64,000 nt of DNA from Mesosutterella multiformis (GCF_003402575.1 NZ_BGZJ01000001.1:62001-126000), one strand, 5' to 3'; positions 34,356-43,535 are shown, numbered from the stretch's first letter. Made by a program: numbers and translations. Notes: generated from the letters alone by a model not told the origin.

Positions 34356-34862
34356 CTAGGACTTCAGAATGTGTTCGCCGCGGCCGATTCCGAGAACGCC
34401 TGACCGGACAGTTTCCAGAATTTGCTTCGGATCAATCGCGGTGAGAAACGCGTCAAGCTTCCCGGCGTCGCCGGTGATCTCAATCGTGAAAGAGCGTTCC
34501 GTCACGTCGATGATGTGACCGCGGAAAATATCCGTAAGCCGCATCATTTCATCGCGCTCACGGCCCGCAGCCCTGACCTTTACGAGCATCAGGTCGCGTT
34601 CCGCGTAGGGCGCCTCAGTCAGATCCACCACCTTCAGCACCTCGATCAGCTTATTGAGGTGCTTTGTGATCTGTTCCACGAGCGCATCGTCACCGTGGCT
34701 CACGATCGTCATGCGCGAGAGGTGTTCAGACTCGGTCGGCGCGACCGTAAGGCTGTCAATGTTGTAACCGCGGGCCGAAAAGAGTCCCACGACGCGCGAA
34801 AGCGCCCCGGAGCGATTCTCGAGGAGAATCGAAATCACGTGTCTTTCTCCGCTCATTCTCAT
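34356..34862 (-). CDS. ilvN: Acetolactate synthase small (regulatory) subunit
   Basis: Regulates IlvB and confers valine feedback inhibition. The 168-residue protein has an N-terminal ACT domain (VISILLENRSGALSRVVGLFSARGYNIDSL) and the usual C-terminal ALS_ss domain (IVSHGDDALVEQITKHLNKLIEV; VVDLTEAPYAERDLMLVKV). Its ATG overlaps the ilvB stop by four bases, so translation is coupled. It is of the long IlvH/IlvN type. Ends VRSGVLGIGRGEHILKS. Confidence 0.95.
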   Translation of the reverse strand: MRMSGERHVISILLENRSGALSRVVGLFSARGYNIDSLTVAPTESEHLSRMTIVSHGDDALVEQITKHLNKLIEVLKVVDLTEAPYAERDLMLVKVRAAGRERDEMMRLTDIFRGHIIDVTERSFTIEITGDAGKLDAFLTAIDPKQILETVRSGVLGIGRGEHILKS

Positions 34863-36601
34863 TCCTCCCTCAGAATCATTCGGGTGAGACCTTCTCCAGG
34901 CCCAACCATCGGGTACACGGGTTCATCACGCTTGATCTGAACATCGAGCACGCAGCATTCGTTCCGGTTTTCCCCGAAAGCATCCTTAAGCGCCGCGTCA
35001 AGCTCCGCGTACGTGCGGCAGCGGTAGCCGACGTGGCCATAGGCTTTCGCAAGCGCCACGAAGTCAGGCTGCGGATCCAGCGTCGTTTCGGAAAGCCGGC
35101 CGCCGCAGTAAAGCTTCTGCCAGACCGCCACCATGCCGAGGTATCCGTTATTGAAGATCACGATTTTCGGCGCAAGACCGTAACGCTTGCAGGTGATCAG
35201 CTCCTGAATGCACATCTGGATCGACCCATCGCCCGTGAAGCAGACGACCGGTTTATCCGGGAACGCGACCGCGGCGCCGACCGCGGCGGGCAATCCAAAG
35301 CCCATCGTGCCCTGACCGCCGCTCGTCAGAAAATGTCTGGGCTCGTCGAGCTTCAGGTACTGGGCGGCGTACATCTGATGTTCGCCCACATCCGTTGTAT
35401 AGATCGTGTCTGCGGGGGCTGCGGCCTGAACCTTTTCCACCAGCGCTTCCGGCATGATCGACTTGCTGTCAGCCGGATAGTCAAGCGACTTCCTCGACCT
35501 CCACTCGTCAATCTGGTTCCACCAGGGCGTGAGGAGCTCGGTGTTCTGCCGGTAGTCCTCTTCTTCAAGAAGGCTCACCATGTCAGCGAGCACCGACTTC
35601 ACGTCGCCCACGATGGGGATCTGAGCCTTCACGCGTTTCGAAATAGATGAAGGGTCCACATCGATATGAATGACAGTTCTCGGACGGCTTTCGAAATCCG
35701 GGACATTGGAGACCAGACGGTCCTCCATCCGGGAGCCGAAATTAATGAGAACCTCGCTGTTCTGCAGCGCGTAATTCGCTTCCAGCGTTCCGTGCATACC
35801 GGCCATGCCGAGGAACTTGCGGTCCGACCCCCGGAATCCGCCAAGCCCCATCAGGGTCGAAATCACGGGAATCCCAGTCAGCCGGGCAAACCGGTTCATC
35901 AGTTCTGAGGCATCCGACAGCACCACGCCGCCGCCCACAAGGATCAGCGGACGGGCAGAGTCGAGAAGCGCGTTGAGCGCCTTCCTGATCTGCCCCATGT
36001 GACCGCGGGTAATCGGCTTATAGGTCGGAATATCCACTTTCTCGGGATAGTCGAAAACGCATTTCTGAAGCTGAATATCCTTCGGAATATCAATCAGCAC
36101 GGGACCCGGACGGCCGGTCGTCGCGATATAGAAGGCTTCCTTGATCGTTTTCGCCAGATCCTCCACATGACGCACAAGGAAATTGTGCTTCACGCAGGGA
36201 CGGGTAATGCCCACGGTATCGCACTCCTGGAAAGCATCGGTGCCGATGAAGGAGGTGCCAACCTGGCCTGAAATAATGATGAGGGGGATGGAATCACTGT
36301 AGGCGGTCGAGATGCCGGTCACGGCATTCGTCGCGCCTGGACCCGACGTCACGATAAGGACGCCAGGCTTTCCGGTAGCGCGCGCATAGGCATCAGCGGC
36401 GTGCGCCGCTCCCTGCTCGTGCCCCGTCAGGATGTGCTGGAAAGCGCTTTGCTTGAAGATTTCGTCATAAATCGGGATGACCGCTCCGCCCGGGTAACCG
36501 AAAACCTTTGTCACCCCTTCCTCGGCGAGCGCCCGACAGACGATCTCAGCGCCTGTAATCGGCGTTCCGGCCGCGCGGGCGGCCGTCTCACTGGCATTCA
36601 T
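34859..36601 (-). CDS. ilvB: Acetolactate synthase large (catalytic) subunit
   Basis: A thiamine-diphosphate and FAD enzyme that condenses pyruvate to acetolactate. The 580-residue protein shows the catalytic Glu in LTGHEQGAAHAADAYARATG, the FAD-domain stretch MGLGGFRGSDRKFLGMAGMHG, and the ThDP and Mg motif GDGSIQMCIQELITCKRYG with NNGYLGMV following. AAAGGAACG precedes the ATG. It opens the ilvB-ilvN-ilvC-psd-pssA series. A good promoter lies about 165 bases upstream, and the leader between them carries a hairpin and a possible short reading frame. Confidence 0.97.
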   Translation of the reverse strand: MNASETAARAAGTPITGAEIVCRALAEEGVTKVFGYPGGAVIPIYDEIFKQSAFQHILTGHEQGAAHAADAYARATGKPGVLIVTSGPGATNAVTGISTAYSDSIPLIIISGQVGTSFIGTDAFQECDTVGITRPCVKHNFLVRHVEDLAKTIKEAFYIATTGRPGPVLIDIPKDIQLQKCVFDYPEKVDIPTYKPITRGHMGQIRKALNALLDSARPLILVGGGVVLSDASELMNRFARLTGIPVISTLMGLGGFRGSDRKFLGMAGMHGTLEANYALQNSEVLINFGSRMEDRLVSNVPDFESRPRTVIHIDVDPSSISKRVKAQIPIVGDVKSVLADMVSLLEEEDYRQNTELLTPWWNQIDEWRSRKSLDYPADSKSIMPEALVEKVQAAAPADTIYTTDVGEHQMYAAQYLKLDEPRHFLTSGGQGTMGFGLPAAVGAAVAFPDKPVVCFTGDGSIQMCIQELITCKRYGLAPKIVIFNNGYLGMVAVWQKLYCGGRLSETTLDPQPDFVALAKAYGHVGYRCRTYAELDAALKDAFGENRNECCVLDVQIKRDEPVYPMVGPGEGLTRMILREE

Positions 36602-36698
36602 ATAGTTGCGTTCCTTTCAAACCTAATCTGGATTTGATTGGGAGACCTCCGGGACTGCTTTTGGCCAGCCTGTCGGTCAACTCGAATTGCTGCCGCAT
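36588..36698 (-). other. Possible leader reading frame upstream of ilvB
   Basis: A 36-codon frame from ATG at 36696-36698 to a stop overlapping the first codons of ilvB. It encodes six leucines by six different codons and one isoleucine. There is no good ribosome site and no obvious attenuator hairpin, so its use is doubtful. Confidence 0.2.
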
Positions 36699-36738
36699 CT
36701 GCTCAGGTCCGTTCTGCGGATCGATTGATACGTGTTCC

Positions 36739-36755
36739 TGGTTTTGATAAAACCA
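36739..36755 (-). other. Small hairpin at the 5' end of the ilv transcript
   Basis: TGGTTTT (36739-36745) and AAAACCA (36749-36755) form a perfect seven-pair dyad with a three-base loop. It lies right after the predicted start of transcription from the ilvB promoter. It could be an operator or a stabilising hairpin. Confidence 0.4.
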
Positions 36756-36764
36756 ATAATAAAA

Positions 36765-36794
36765 AATATACACTTTTGAACATTGGTTTGCCAA
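36765..36794 (-). promoter_or_regulatory. Promoter of the ilvB-ilvN-ilvC operon
   Basis: On the minus strand TTGGCA (36789-36794) and TATATT (36765-36770), each five of six to consensus, are 18 bases apart in an AT-rich stretch. The start codon is about 165 bases downstream. Confidence 0.65.
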
Positions 36795-37001
36795 CAGGAA
36801 ACTCAGCAGAACTACAGGGAAACAACTAGACAGAACCGGGTATTATCAATATTCTTTCAATTCGTAGCAGAATTTCTGAAGGACCTCCCGGCGCGACATT
36901 TCCTCTGCCTCTCGAGAGATATTTCGGTTCTTCTTCGGAGAGTCTCATAAAGATCCCCCTCTTCTCCGGGACTCCCCTCACAAAAAATCAAGGACAGCAA
37001 C
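36795..37001 (+). other. Upstream region of the NSS transporter gene
   Basis: The right half of the 400-base gap between ilvB and the transporter gene. A good ribosome site (AAGGAC) lies just before 37002. I see no convincing plus-strand promoter hexamers; TTATCA near 36843 is only a weak -35 candidate. Confidence 0.3.
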
Positions 37002-38336
37002 ATGGCGAAATCAACCGAATGGGGCTCGCGTATCGGCTTCATTCTCGCTTCCGCGGGCTCAGCCATCGGCCTCGGCGCAATCTGGAAATTCCCCTTCTGG
37101 GCGGGCGCGAATGGCGGCGGAAATTTCATCATTCCCTACATCATCTTCACCTTTACGATCGGTGTTGCTCTCCTGATGGCTGAGGCCTCGGTCGGCCGGG
37201 CCGGCCGGGGTTCCGCTGTTCAGGCGATGAAGAAGATGGGAGGCCCCTTCTTCGCGATCGCCGGTTTTATCGGCGTGATCTCTTCCTTCATCATTCTTTC
37301 CTACTATTCCGTGGTCGGCGGCTGGTGCGTGTCGTACCTCATCGGGTCGCTCACGAACAGCGTGCTTTCGAGCGACGCGGAAACGCTGAAAGAGGGCTTT
37401 GCGGTTCTCGTGTCGGATCCGGTAAAAAATGTCTTCTGGCACTTCTGCTTCCTCACCCTCACCTGCGGCGTCGTAGCGCTCGGCGTTGAGAAGGGGATTG
37501 AGCGGATTGCGAAATTCCTCATGCCGCTCCTCTTTATCCTGATGGTGGTGATCCTTATCCGAAGCCTCACTTTCCCCGGCGCGATGAAAGGAGTGGAATT
37601 CCTTTTCGCGATCCACCCGGAGACGATGAGCGCGTCGACCATCCTGAACGCTCTCGGGTTTACGTTCTTCTCGCTCTCACTAGGCTGCGGCACAATCGTC
37701 ACGTACGGCTGCTACGTGAAGGAAACAACGGACATTCCGTCCTCTTCCGGCTGGATCGCGTTTCTCGCGCTTCTCGGCTCTATTCTTTCCGGTCTCATGA
37801 TTCTGCCCGCGGTGTTCGCTTTCGGGCTTGATCCGAATGCCGGTCCGGGACTCGTCTTTGTGACGCTGCCGATTGTGTTTGATTATTTTCCGGGCGGGGC
37901 GTTCTTCGCGGTCCTTTTCTATATCTGCCTTCTCACGGCCGCGCTCACGAGCTCGATCTCCATGCTGGAAGTCGTGATTGCGTACCTTGGAAATGAGTGG
38001 AATGTGAGGCGCCCCCGCGGGTGCTTTGCCTGCTGGATCGCTCTTTTCCTCTTCGGCTGCGTTTCCGCCCTTTCCTTCGGACCGTGGTCAGATGTGAAAG
38101 TTTTCGGAAAGACGCTTTTCGACGCGCTTGACTTCCTTTCCTCGAACATTCTGCTTCCGATGGGCGGTCTCTTTATCGCGCTTCTCACGGGCTGGATCGC
38201 CTGGCCGAAGTTCAAGGAACAGCTGAACTACGTGAAGAACCGGGGCACGGCCTACACCACCTTTATCCATGCGATGGTGGCGATCATCGCGCCGATCGTG
38301 GTGCTTCTCGTGATCTACCAGGGGTGCTTCGCCTGA
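37002..38336 (+). CDS. Neurotransmitter:sodium symporter (NSS) family transporter
   Basis: A sodium-coupled amino-acid-type transporter of the LeuT fold. The 444-residue protein has about eleven or twelve membrane segments. TM1 carries SRIGFILASAGSAIGLGAIW and then KFPFWAGANGGG, matching the NSS signature, with Lys where many members have Arg. The break in TM6 (FFSLSLGCGTIVTYG) and the TM8 region (TSSISMLEVVIAYLGNEW) are as expected. The ligand cannot be predicted; bacterial relatives carry tryptophan, tyrosine, leucine or other neutral amino acids. It lies divergently from ilvBNC, which may mean a branched-chain amino acid link, but this is inference only. Confidence 0.92.
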   Translation: MAKSTEWGSRIGFILASAGSAIGLGAIWKFPFWAGANGGGNFIIPYIIFTFTIGVALLMAEASVGRAGRGSAVQAMKKMGGPFFAIAGFIGVISSFIILSYYSVVGGWCVSYLIGSLTNSVLSSDAETLKEGFAVLVSDPVKNVFWHFCFLTLTCGVVALGVEKGIERIAKFLMPLLFILMVVILIRSLTFPGAMKGVEFLFAIHPETMSASTILNALGFTFFSLSLGCGTIVTYGCYVKETTDIPSSSGWIAFLALLGSILSGLMILPAVFAFGLDPNAGPGLVFVTLPIVFDYFPGGAFFAVLFYICLLTAALTSSISMLEVVIAYLGNEWNVRRPRGCFACWIALFLFGCVSALSFGPWSDVKVFGKTLFDALDFLSSNILLPMGGLFIALLTGWIAWPKFKEQLNYVKNRGTAYTTFIHAMVAIIAPIVVLLVIYQGCFA

Positions 38337-38364
38337 GGGCACCCACGTTTTCAGACCCAGTAAG

Positions 38365-38398
38365 AAGGGGCAGTTCACCTTGAGTGAACTGCCCCTTT
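38365..38398. terminator. Bidirectional terminator between the NSS and VOC genes
   Basis: A perfect stem of 14 pairs (38365-38378 with 38384-38397) with a five-base loop, between converging genes. T runs are short on both sides. Confidence 0.75.
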
Positions 38399-38404
38399 GC
38401 TTAT

Positions 38405-38818
38405 TCAGGACCCCGCCTGGTCTTCGTACCGGGAAACCTCAATCAGATTTCCATCGGGATCCCGGAAGTAAACCGAGAGGATGGGACCTGCGGCGCCGGT
38501 GCGCTTCACGGGGCCGAGTTCGATCGGAACACCGTTTTCAGAAAGCCGCCGCCGCACGGCATCGAGCGGCCCCTCCGTGATCAGGCAGAGATCCGCGGAT
38601 CCCGGCGTGGGGCGGAGAGCGTAAGGCGCGATTTCAGCCCCCGCCTGATGGAGATTGATCTTCGTATTTCCAAACTGAAGCGCGAGCCGCCCTTCTCCAA
38701 ACCGCACGGGTTTCATGCCAAGAACCGCTTCATAAAACCGTACTGTCGCCTGAGGGTCCCTGACTGTCAGCACCAGGTGATCAAGCCGCACGACAAGCGG
38801 CTCTTCGTTTTCAGTCAT
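38405..38818 (-). CDS. VOC (glyoxalase/bleomycin-resistance) superfamily protein
   Basis: A small metal-binding protein, 137 residues from the ATG at 38818, which has AAGGAG upstream; an earlier in-frame start at 38836 is less likely. It has the paired beta-alpha-beta-beta-beta modules of the VOC fold: LDHLVLTVRDPQATVRFYEAVLGMKP at the start and ILSVYFRDPDGNLIEVSRYE at the end. The metal ligands His (LDHLVL) and Glu (NLIEVS) are present, with another His in INLHQAG. Members act as glyoxalases, dioxygenases or drug-binding proteins; substrate unknown. It follows the purF terminator and is probably separately transcribed. Confidence 0.85.
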   Translation of the reverse strand: MTENEEPLVVRLDHLVLTVRDPQATVRFYEAVLGMKPVRFGEGRLALQFGNTKINLHQAGAEIAPYALRPTPGSADLCLITEGPLDAVRRRLSENGVPIELGPVKRTGAAGPILSVYFRDPDGNLIEVSRYEDQAGS

Positions 38819-38833
38819 CGCATTTCTCCTTCC

Positions 38834-38874
38834 CAAAAAACTAAGGCCCGGCCGCAGGTAGCGCGGGCGGGCCT
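38834..38874 (-). terminator. Terminator of the purF transcript
   Basis: On the minus strand a twelve-pair stem with one mismatch (38863-38874 with 38844-38855) is followed by TTAGTTTTTT. It lies about 50 bases after purF and just before the VOC gene's ribosome site. Another GC-rich hairpin without T's (GCCGGGC/GCCCGGC) sits closer to purF. Confidence 0.8.
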
Positions 38875-38921
38875 CGAGGGCTGCCGGGCGAAAAGCCCGG
38901 CGGCGTCAGAACCAGGAACGA

Positions 38922-40424
38922 TCAGTCCTCTTCAGCCTTTCTGCGCTTATCGGCTTCCTTCGCGAGGCGCTTCTCTTCCTCAAGCTGGCTGAGATACGCG
39001 TCATCGATGTCACCGGTCACATACCGGCCATCGAAGCACGAGCAATCGAAATCGGAGATTGCCGGGTTCATGTCGGAAAGCGCGCCCTTCAGGCCGTCGA
39101 TCGTCTGATAGACGACCTTATCAGCGCCAATGATACGGGCCACCTCATCCGCACCCTTGCCATCGCCGCAGAGGAGTTCCGAGCGGGTCGGCATATCAAT
39201 GCCGTAGACATTCGGGAAGCAGACACGGGGAGCGGAGGACGCGACATACACTTTCTTCGCGCCGGCGCTGCGGGCCATGGCCACGATTTCGCCCATCGTG
39301 GTGCCGCGGACAATCGAGTCATCCACGAGCAGCACATTCTTATCCTTGAATTCGACCGGCATCGGGTTCAGCTTCTGGCGGACGCTCTTCTTGCGGACCG
39401 TCTGGCCCGGCATGATGAACGTACGGCCGACGTAGCGGTTCTTGATAAGACCCTCGCGGTACGGAAGGTTCAGGCGGGAAGCGAGCTGCTGCGCGCACGG
39501 GCGGGCAGAGTCCGGAACCGGCATCACAACATCGATGTCCTTCAGCTCAATCTCGTGCGCCACCGTGTCAGCGAGATATTCACCAAGACGCAGGCGGGCG
39601 CCGTAAACGCTGATGCCGTCAAGCACGCTGTCCGGACGGGCAAAGTAGACGAGCTCGAACGCGCAGGGGGTGAGCTTCGGATTCTCAGCGCACTGGCAGC
39701 GCTCGATGTTGCCGTTCAGATCGATCCAGATCGCCTCGCCCGGCTTCACATCGTCCTCGAAATTGAAGCCCGTGCCGGTAAGGGCGACGGATTCAGAGGC
39801 CACCATGTACTCGGTGAAACCGCGTTCATTCGTATAGGAGCCGTAGCAGAGCGGACGGATGCCATTCGGATCACGGAACGCGAGAAGACCTTTTCCGGCA
39901 ATCAGCGCGACGCAGGAATAGCCGCCGCGGATACGCTTATGAACGCCGCGCACCGCCTGGAAAGCCTTTTCAGCGGTGAGCGTGGTGCCGACCACGAGGT
40001 GGCTGATTTCATCCGCGAGGACGTTCAGCAGCGCCTCACTGTCACTCGACGTATTGATGTGACGGTGATCGAGCTCATAGAGCTCCTGCTTCAGGCGGGA
40101 AGCGTTCGTGAGGTTCCCGTTATGCGCAAACATGATGCCGTACGGGGCATTCACGTAAAAAGGCTGCGCCTCGTCAGACGACGTGGAGCAGCCTGCAGTG
40201 GGATAGCGGGTATGCGCAATGCCGGCATTCCCGAGGAGGTTTCTCATGTTGCGGGTACGGAAGACTTCGCGCACGAGACCCATCGCTTTATGCTGATGGA
40301 AGGTCAGACCGTCCAGCGTTGCGATGCCGGCAGCATCCTGACCGCGGTGCTGAAGGAGAAGAAGCGCGTCATAAAGGCGCTGATTTACGGGGCTGTCAGA
40401 GACCATCCCTACAATGCCGCACAT
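38922..40424 (-). CDS. purF: Amidophosphoribosyltransferase
   Basis: First step of purine synthesis: glutamine and PRPP give phosphoribosylamine. The protein starts MCGIVGMVSD, so Cys2 becomes the N-terminal nucleophile of the glutaminase domain without a propeptide, as in the E. coli type. The PRPP loop is VLLVDDSIVRGTT, and the region RPLCYGSYTNERG is usual. At 500 residues it has a normal length. It closes the conserved accD-folC-SPOR-cvpA-purF series, 98 bases after cvpA, and ends at a strong terminator. Confidence 0.97.
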   Translation of the reverse strand: MCGIVGMVSDSPVNQRLYDALLLLQHRGQDAAGIATLDGLTFHQHKAMGLVREVFRTRNMRNLLGNAGIAHTRYPTAGCSTSSDEAQPFYVNAPYGIMFAHNGNLTNASRLKQELYELDHRHINTSSDSEALLNVLADEISHLVVGTTLTAEKAFQAVRGVHKRIRGGYSCVALIAGKGLLAFRDPNGIRPLCYGSYTNERGFTEYMVASESVALTGTGFNFEDDVKPGEAIWIDLNGNIERCQCAENPKLTPCAFELVYFARPDSVLDGISVYGARLRLGEYLADTVAHEIELKDIDVVMPVPDSARPCAQQLASRLNLPYREGLIKNRYVGRTFIMPGQTVRKKSVRQKLNPMPVEFKDKNVLLVDDSIVRGTTMGEIVAMARSAGAKKVYVASSAPRVCFPNVYGIDMPTRSELLCGDGKGADEVARIIGADKVVYQTIDGLKGALSDMNPAISDFDCSCFDGRYVTGDIDDAYLSQLEEEKRLAKEADKRRKAEED

Positions 40425-40522
40425 AGCTCTTTTATTTCCTCGAGAATGATGGAAGGAGAGAAACTGCTTATTTTACTTGAAAGAAAAGAAAGCACACTGA
40501 TGAAAAAGCGAAAAAGCTTCCT

Positions 40523-41104
40523 CTATTTAAGCGATCCCGCATGATCTTCCAGACGGTACTTCGCGTTCCAAAGGGCCTTGGCGGAGTCCTGCTGCTTTTT
40601 CGCGATGTCCGCGATCTGCACGAGCGTGTCCGGCATCAGCGGGCGGCACATCACGAGCCCTTTTTCAGCGTACGGAATCAGTTCGCTCTGCTGCCACATC
40701 CGGGATTCAGGGGATGATGTGAAAGAGGCGACAAATACGCCTGCCATCACGATCACCGCTCCCCGGATGAAACCGAAGATAAATCCAAGAGCCCCGTCGC
40801 CGACGCCGCCTGAAACCGCCTTGATCACCAGTCTGAGAAGCGAACCGAAAACCGCGAACGCGGCAAGCGTCACGAGAATCACGATCACAGCGCCGGCCGC
40901 GGTCCGCCCTACCGGTCCAAAAGACGTGATCGGAAGCACCTGCCCCACATCCGCCGCGTGACGGAACGCGAAGATAAAGCCCGCGATCCAGCCCGCGACC
41001 GAAAACACTTCCTTCACAACGCCGCGCCAGACACCGAGAATGGAGGACGCCGCAAGTACCGCGAGTATCACCCAGTCGAGCTGATTCAGTGTTCCGCTGT
41101 CCAT
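40523..41104 (-). CDS. cvpA: CvpA family membrane protein
   Basis: An inner-membrane protein of 193 residues with four hydrophobic segments in the first 140 residues (VILAVLAASSILGVWRGVVK; VAGWIAGFIFAF; AAGAVIVILVTLAAFAVFGS; GFIRGAVIVMAGVFVAS). Relatives are needed for colicin V production and bile or envelope-stress tolerance; the mechanism is unknown. A basic C-terminal tail follows. It lies between the SPOR gene and purF, as in E. coli, and this position supports the name. Confidence 0.92.
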   Translation of the reverse strand: MDSGTLNQLDWVILAVLAASSILGVWRGVVKEVFSVAGWIAGFIFAFRHAADVGQVLPITSFGPVGRTAAGAVIVILVTLAAFAVFGSLLRLVIKAVSGGVGDGALGFIFGFIRGAVIVMAGVFVASFTSSPESRMWQQSELIPYAEKGLVMCRPLMPDTLVQIADIAKKQQDSAKALWNAKYRLEDHAGSLK

Positions 41105-41146
41105 ATGGAAAATCCGAGCCTCAGAGAGGCAGAAAATTGAAAGGCG

Positions 41147-42046
41147 CTATTTTGCCTGATGTACGCCGCCTGTGCGGATACCGGCCATAGCGAGTTTCGC
41201 TTCCGCGGCTTCCGCCTGATCACGCGTCTTGAAGGGACCCGCGGTCACACGGGTGAGTGTCGTGCTGCCGGACTTCACGCTTGAAGTGCTGAGCGACACG
41301 CCGTTCGCGCGGCCGTTTGCCACAACCTTCTTCGCGGCCGCGGGATCCGAGAACGCCCCGACCGGGATCACCCAGCGCTGCTGGGAGGCGTCAGCCGAGG
41401 CTTTCTTCGCAGCGGCTTCCTTCTTCTGCTGCTGCGCGATGGCAGCCTGCAGCTGATCATCACGGGCAGCTTTCGCGGCCTTCGCTTTCTTTTCGATTTC
41501 AGCTTTCTGGCGGGCGTTCTCTTCCTGAGCCGCCTTCATCCGGGCTTTGGCGGCGTTATCCGCGGCGAGTTTCGCCTTGGCAATGTCAGCCTGAGTCTGG
41601 GACTGGGGAACCGCGGCGGCAGGAGCCTGCTGAGTGCTCGGCGCGGTCTGAGCCATCGGCTGGGCAGCGCCAGGAGCGGCGGGGACTGTGGCTGAAGCGG
41701 CCGGCGACGCGGCAGCGGGAGAAGAAGTGAGCTGAGGCATGGCAGCGGTCGCGACCGCTGCGGACGCCGGCTGCGCCTGTGCCGCCTGGGAAACCGCGGG
41801 AGGTGACGGGATCTCGGTCTTCGCGGGAGACTCCGCTTTCACCGCCCGTTCACTCACCACAAACGGTCCGGCAATCACGATCGCGGAAAGAATGACAGCG
41901 GCCCCGACCGCAATCCGGCGAAGCCGAACACCGCCCGGAGCATCGCTCTCTGTATCGGACCGCTTCACGGCATTGACTCCGTTTTCCGGAACCGCTTTCG
42001 GAGCCTGCGGCTCCTCTTTCTTTTTATGCCAGAAACTGATCCCCAT
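41147..42046 (-). CDS. SPOR-domain cell-division protein (DedD/FtsN-like)
   Basis: Binds bare glycan strands at the septum. The start is the ATG at 42046 with GGAG upstream rather than the GTG at 42061; 299 residues. A cytoplasmic basic stretch (FWHKKKEEPQ), one membrane helix (IAVGAAVILSAIVIAGPFVV), a long Ala, Pro, Gln and Ser-rich periplasmic linker, an Ala and Lys-rich helix that is probably a coiled coil (AKARMKAAQEENARQKAEIE), and a C-terminal SPOR domain (QQRWVIPVGAFSDPAAAKKV; LTRVTAGPFKTRDQAEAAEA). Its position between folC and cvpA is that of dedD in E. coli. Confidence 0.9.
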   Translation of the reverse strand: MGISFWHKKKEEPQAPKAVPENGVNAVKRSDTESDAPGGVRLRRIAVGAAVILSAIVIAGPFVVSERAVKAESPAKTEIPSPPAVSQAAQAQPASAAVATAAMPQLTSSPAAASPAASATVPAAPGAAQPMAQTAPSTQQAPAAAVPQSQTQADIAKAKLAADNAAKARMKAAQEENARQKAEIEKKAKAAKAARDDQLQAAIAQQQKKEAAAKKASADASQQRWVIPVGAFSDPAAAKKVVANGRANGVSLSTSSVKSGSTTLTRVTAGPFKTRDQAEAAEAKLAMAGIRTGGVHQAK

Positions 42047-42139
42047 TACCCGCTTCTCCACAACCGCTCCGGCCAGGATCCTTCCTCAAAGGAAAGATCC
42101 GCGCCAGAGAAATGCCTACTCTGTCTGTTTTATTTTCGT

Positions 42140-43462
42140 CTAGGGGACGATATCCACCTGGAAGCCGTCTTTCCGGAGAGCTTCAATCGCGGCAGAAACC
42201 GTCACGAAAGACCCGAATACGATAATTCTATCAGCGTGAGAGGCTTCTCCCCTCGCAAATTCAAGCGCGGAGGGAATATTTTCAAATTTTCTTACATGTT
42301 CGGCCGGTACACCGGCGCGGAGAAATTCCTTTTCGAGGTCATCCGCGGTGCTCGCTCGGGGGCCGGTGAGCGACGCGATCCGCCACTCATCGATCTCATC
42401 TTTCACGATACCGGCGACATGGAACCGGTCCTTATCCTTCAGCATGCCGACCACCGCGATCGTTTTTCCGGGCGTCTTATAAAGCGGCGACGCGAGGTTC
42501 CGCGCAAGTTCATGAGCGGCGTGAGGATTGTGACCCGCGTCCAGAATAATCGCGGGGGACTCGGCAACACGCTGGAAGCGCCCCGTGATCACCACGCGGC
42601 GGAGTCCCGTTTCAATTGCTTCGCGCCCCACATGGATGGCTTTCAGTTCGTCCGCAGCCTCCAGCATCGCGAGAGCACCGGCCGCGTTCGCGATCTGCAT
42701 TTCTCCGGCAAGCGCCGGGCGGGGGAGCGCCTTGAGTGACCAGGTGCGTCCCTCGTAGTCAAACGTGCCGTCCCCGTGCTCCACCGTGCGGAAGTCACGG
42801 TTGACGCACCGGAGATCGGCGCCGATCTCTTCGGCATGCTGCAGAAGTGACTTCGGAGGCTCAGGATCCGCGCAGACCGCGGCGTGGCCAGGGGCTGCCC
42901 GATAGACAAAAGACTTTTCGCGGCCGATCGATTCACGGTCAGGTCCGAGGAACGCTGTGTGGTCAATTCCGACCGTGGTCACAATGGAAACCGTGGGATC
43001 AATTGAATTGATGGCGTCAAGCCTTCCGCCAAGTCCGATCTCAAGCACTACCGCGTCAAGCTTCGCGTCCATAAAGAGCTTCAGAATGCCCAGTGCCGTG
43101 AATTCGAAGTAAGAGAGAATCAGGTCACCCCGCTTCTCTTCCACCTCCTCAAACACGCGGCAGAGTTCTTCATCTGTTGCCTCACGCCCGAGAAGCCAGG
43201 CCCGCTCATTAAACCGCAGCATATGAGGCGACGTATGCATTCCGACCCGGAGACCGGCAGACCGGAAAATAGATTCGAGCATCGCGCAGGTGCTCCCCTT
43301 CCCGTTTGTGCCGGCCACGGTGAAAACCGGGCAGTCAAAGTGAATGCCCATCCGGGAGATCATTTCCGTCATCCGGCCGAGCCCAAGATCAATCACCTCG
43401 GCTCCGCCATGCATTGCTTCGATATAGTCGAGCCACTCACCGAGCGTCTTCCTGCTTTCCAT
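42140..43462 (-). CDS. folC: Bifunctional folylpolyglutamate / dihydrofolate synthase
   Basis: Adds glutamate to dihydropteroate and folates. The 440-residue protein of the Mur-ligase fold has the ATP loop FTVAGTNGKGSTCAMLES, the LGIL... KLDAVVLEIGLGGRLDAIN block, TTVGIDHTAFLG with the DHT motif, and the C-terminal ILDAGHNPHAAHEL. CAGGAA precedes its ATG. It starts 95 bases after accD but a strong terminator lies in that gap, so it may be mostly transcribed from a promoter within it. Confidence 0.95.
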   Translation of the reverse strand: MESRKTLGEWLDYIEAMHGGAEVIDLGLGRMTEMISRMGIHFDCPVFTVAGTNGKGSTCAMLESIFRSAGLRVGMHTSPHMLRFNERAWLLGREATDEELCRVFEEVEEKRGDLILSYFEFTALGILKLFMDAKLDAVVLEIGLGGRLDAINSIDPTVSIVTTVGIDHTAFLGPDRESIGREKSFVYRAAPGHAAVCADPEPPKSLLQHAEEIGADLRCVNRDFRTVEHGDGTFDYEGRTWSLKALPRPALAGEMQIANAAGALAMLEAADELKAIHVGREAIETGLRRVVITGRFQRVAESPAIILDAGHNPHAAHELARNLASPLYKTPGKTIAVVGMLKDKDRFHVAGIVKDEIDEWRIASLTGPRASTADDLEKEFLRAGVPAEHVRKFENIPSALEFARGEASHADRIIVFGSFVTVSAAIEALRKDGFQVDIVP

Positions 43463-43501
43463 TTTTCCTGAGACCTATAAGAAAATTCCGGGCTCTAATG
43501 C

Positions 43502-43535
43502 AGAAAGCCTCCGGAGCGGTTTTCTCCGGAGGCTT
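43502..43535 (-). terminator. Terminator between accD and folC
   Basis: A perfect 12-pair stem (43505-43516 with 43524-43535) with a seven-base loop, followed by TTTCTG on the minus strand. The T run is short, so read-through is possible. Confidence 0.75.
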
